This document shows positions 43,769-43,864 of a DNA stretch of 43,864 bases, piece after piece. The notes beneath the pieces were generated by a model. It saw only the letters and a list, made by a program, of their open reading frames with translations, had not been told where the DNA came from and did no database searches. The DNA lies in contig BLXT01008590.1 in assembly GCA_019648995.1 (NCBI GenBank), positions 5,510 through 49,373 of the forward strand, in the 5' to 3' direction. The position numbers and the translations under genes are program-made. This DNA comes from Plakobranchus ocellatus. Its lineage: Eukaryota > Mollusca > Gastropoda > Plakobranchidae. The first letter of the stretch is position 1. Every line of letters begins with the position of its first letter.

Positions 43769-43864
43769 AGCAACGAAAACATAGGCCGATTCAATTGGTG
43801 TTTAACATACTTCAAAAGAGGGAAGTGAGCGGAAAAGGTGGTTGTTGGTTTTTTTTTTGTTGTT
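43769..43864. other. Window end, beyond the LINE
   Basis: Unique-looking DNA ending in a T/G-rich run. It should continue the intron sequence interrupted at 40101. Confidence 0.5.

Noticed and set aside
43266-43864. Two independent LINEs of opposite orientation meeting at about 43.4 kb
   Set aside because: The two pieces are complementary parts of one endonuclease and share one pair of 12-bp target repeats, so a single insertion with a 5' inversion explains them better.

Overview
The window looks like a piece of an animal genome, most likely a mollusc and perhaps a heterobranch gastropod. The support is large introns, A+T-rich DNA full of long microsatellites, recurrent TAGATCTAGA-type words, a secreted or receptor-type protein built from MEGF-like EGF modules plus FTP (fucolectin/tachylectin/pentraxin-like) lectin modules, and many decayed LINE, Penelope-like, SINE and LTR copies. 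The species assignment is inference; no marker gene is present.

One host gene runs along the + strand, and seven of its internal exons can be placed: 6688-6831, 28311-28484, 28717-28908, 33004-33240, 34316-34534, 35277-35420 and 39533-39685. All have AG/GT borders, all are phase 1-1, and together they give 421 uninterrupted codons. The module order is EGF(8 Cys) - degenerate FTP (two exons) - FTP (two exons) - EGF(8 Cys) - EGF(8 Cys). Start codon, signal peptide, membrane segment and stop all lie outside the window, so what the ectodomain is attached to is unknown.

The 21.5-kb first intron holds most of the mobile DNA. In order it has: an RTE-like LINE (7.5-10.9 kb, +) interrupted by about 0.9 kb of other DNA; two copies of an unnamed ~375-bp dispersed repeat; the 3' end of an RNase H-bearing LINE (14.55-15.98 kb); the 3' LTR and tail of one LTR retrotransposon (15.98-17.42 kb, -); a 7.3-kb Ty3/gypsy-like element (17.42-24.76 kb, -); a ~300-bp tandem duplication; two possible tRNA-derived SINEs; and a Penelope-like fragment. 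The gypsy-like element is striking because integrase is encoded upstream of reverse transcriptase, the arrangement known from the Gmr1 group.

The last 4 kb hold one minus-strand LINE copy. Its 5' part is inverted, it has a perfect 12-bp target duplication, and a solo LTR with its own 4-bp duplication sits inside it. This is a readable record of a twin-priming insertion followed by an LTR insertion and LTR-LTR recombination. The remaining DNA is intronic or intergenic, A+T-rich and microsatellite-laden; there is one 131-bp assembly gap (31049-31179). No tRNA, rRNA, CRISPR array or complete host gene is visible.
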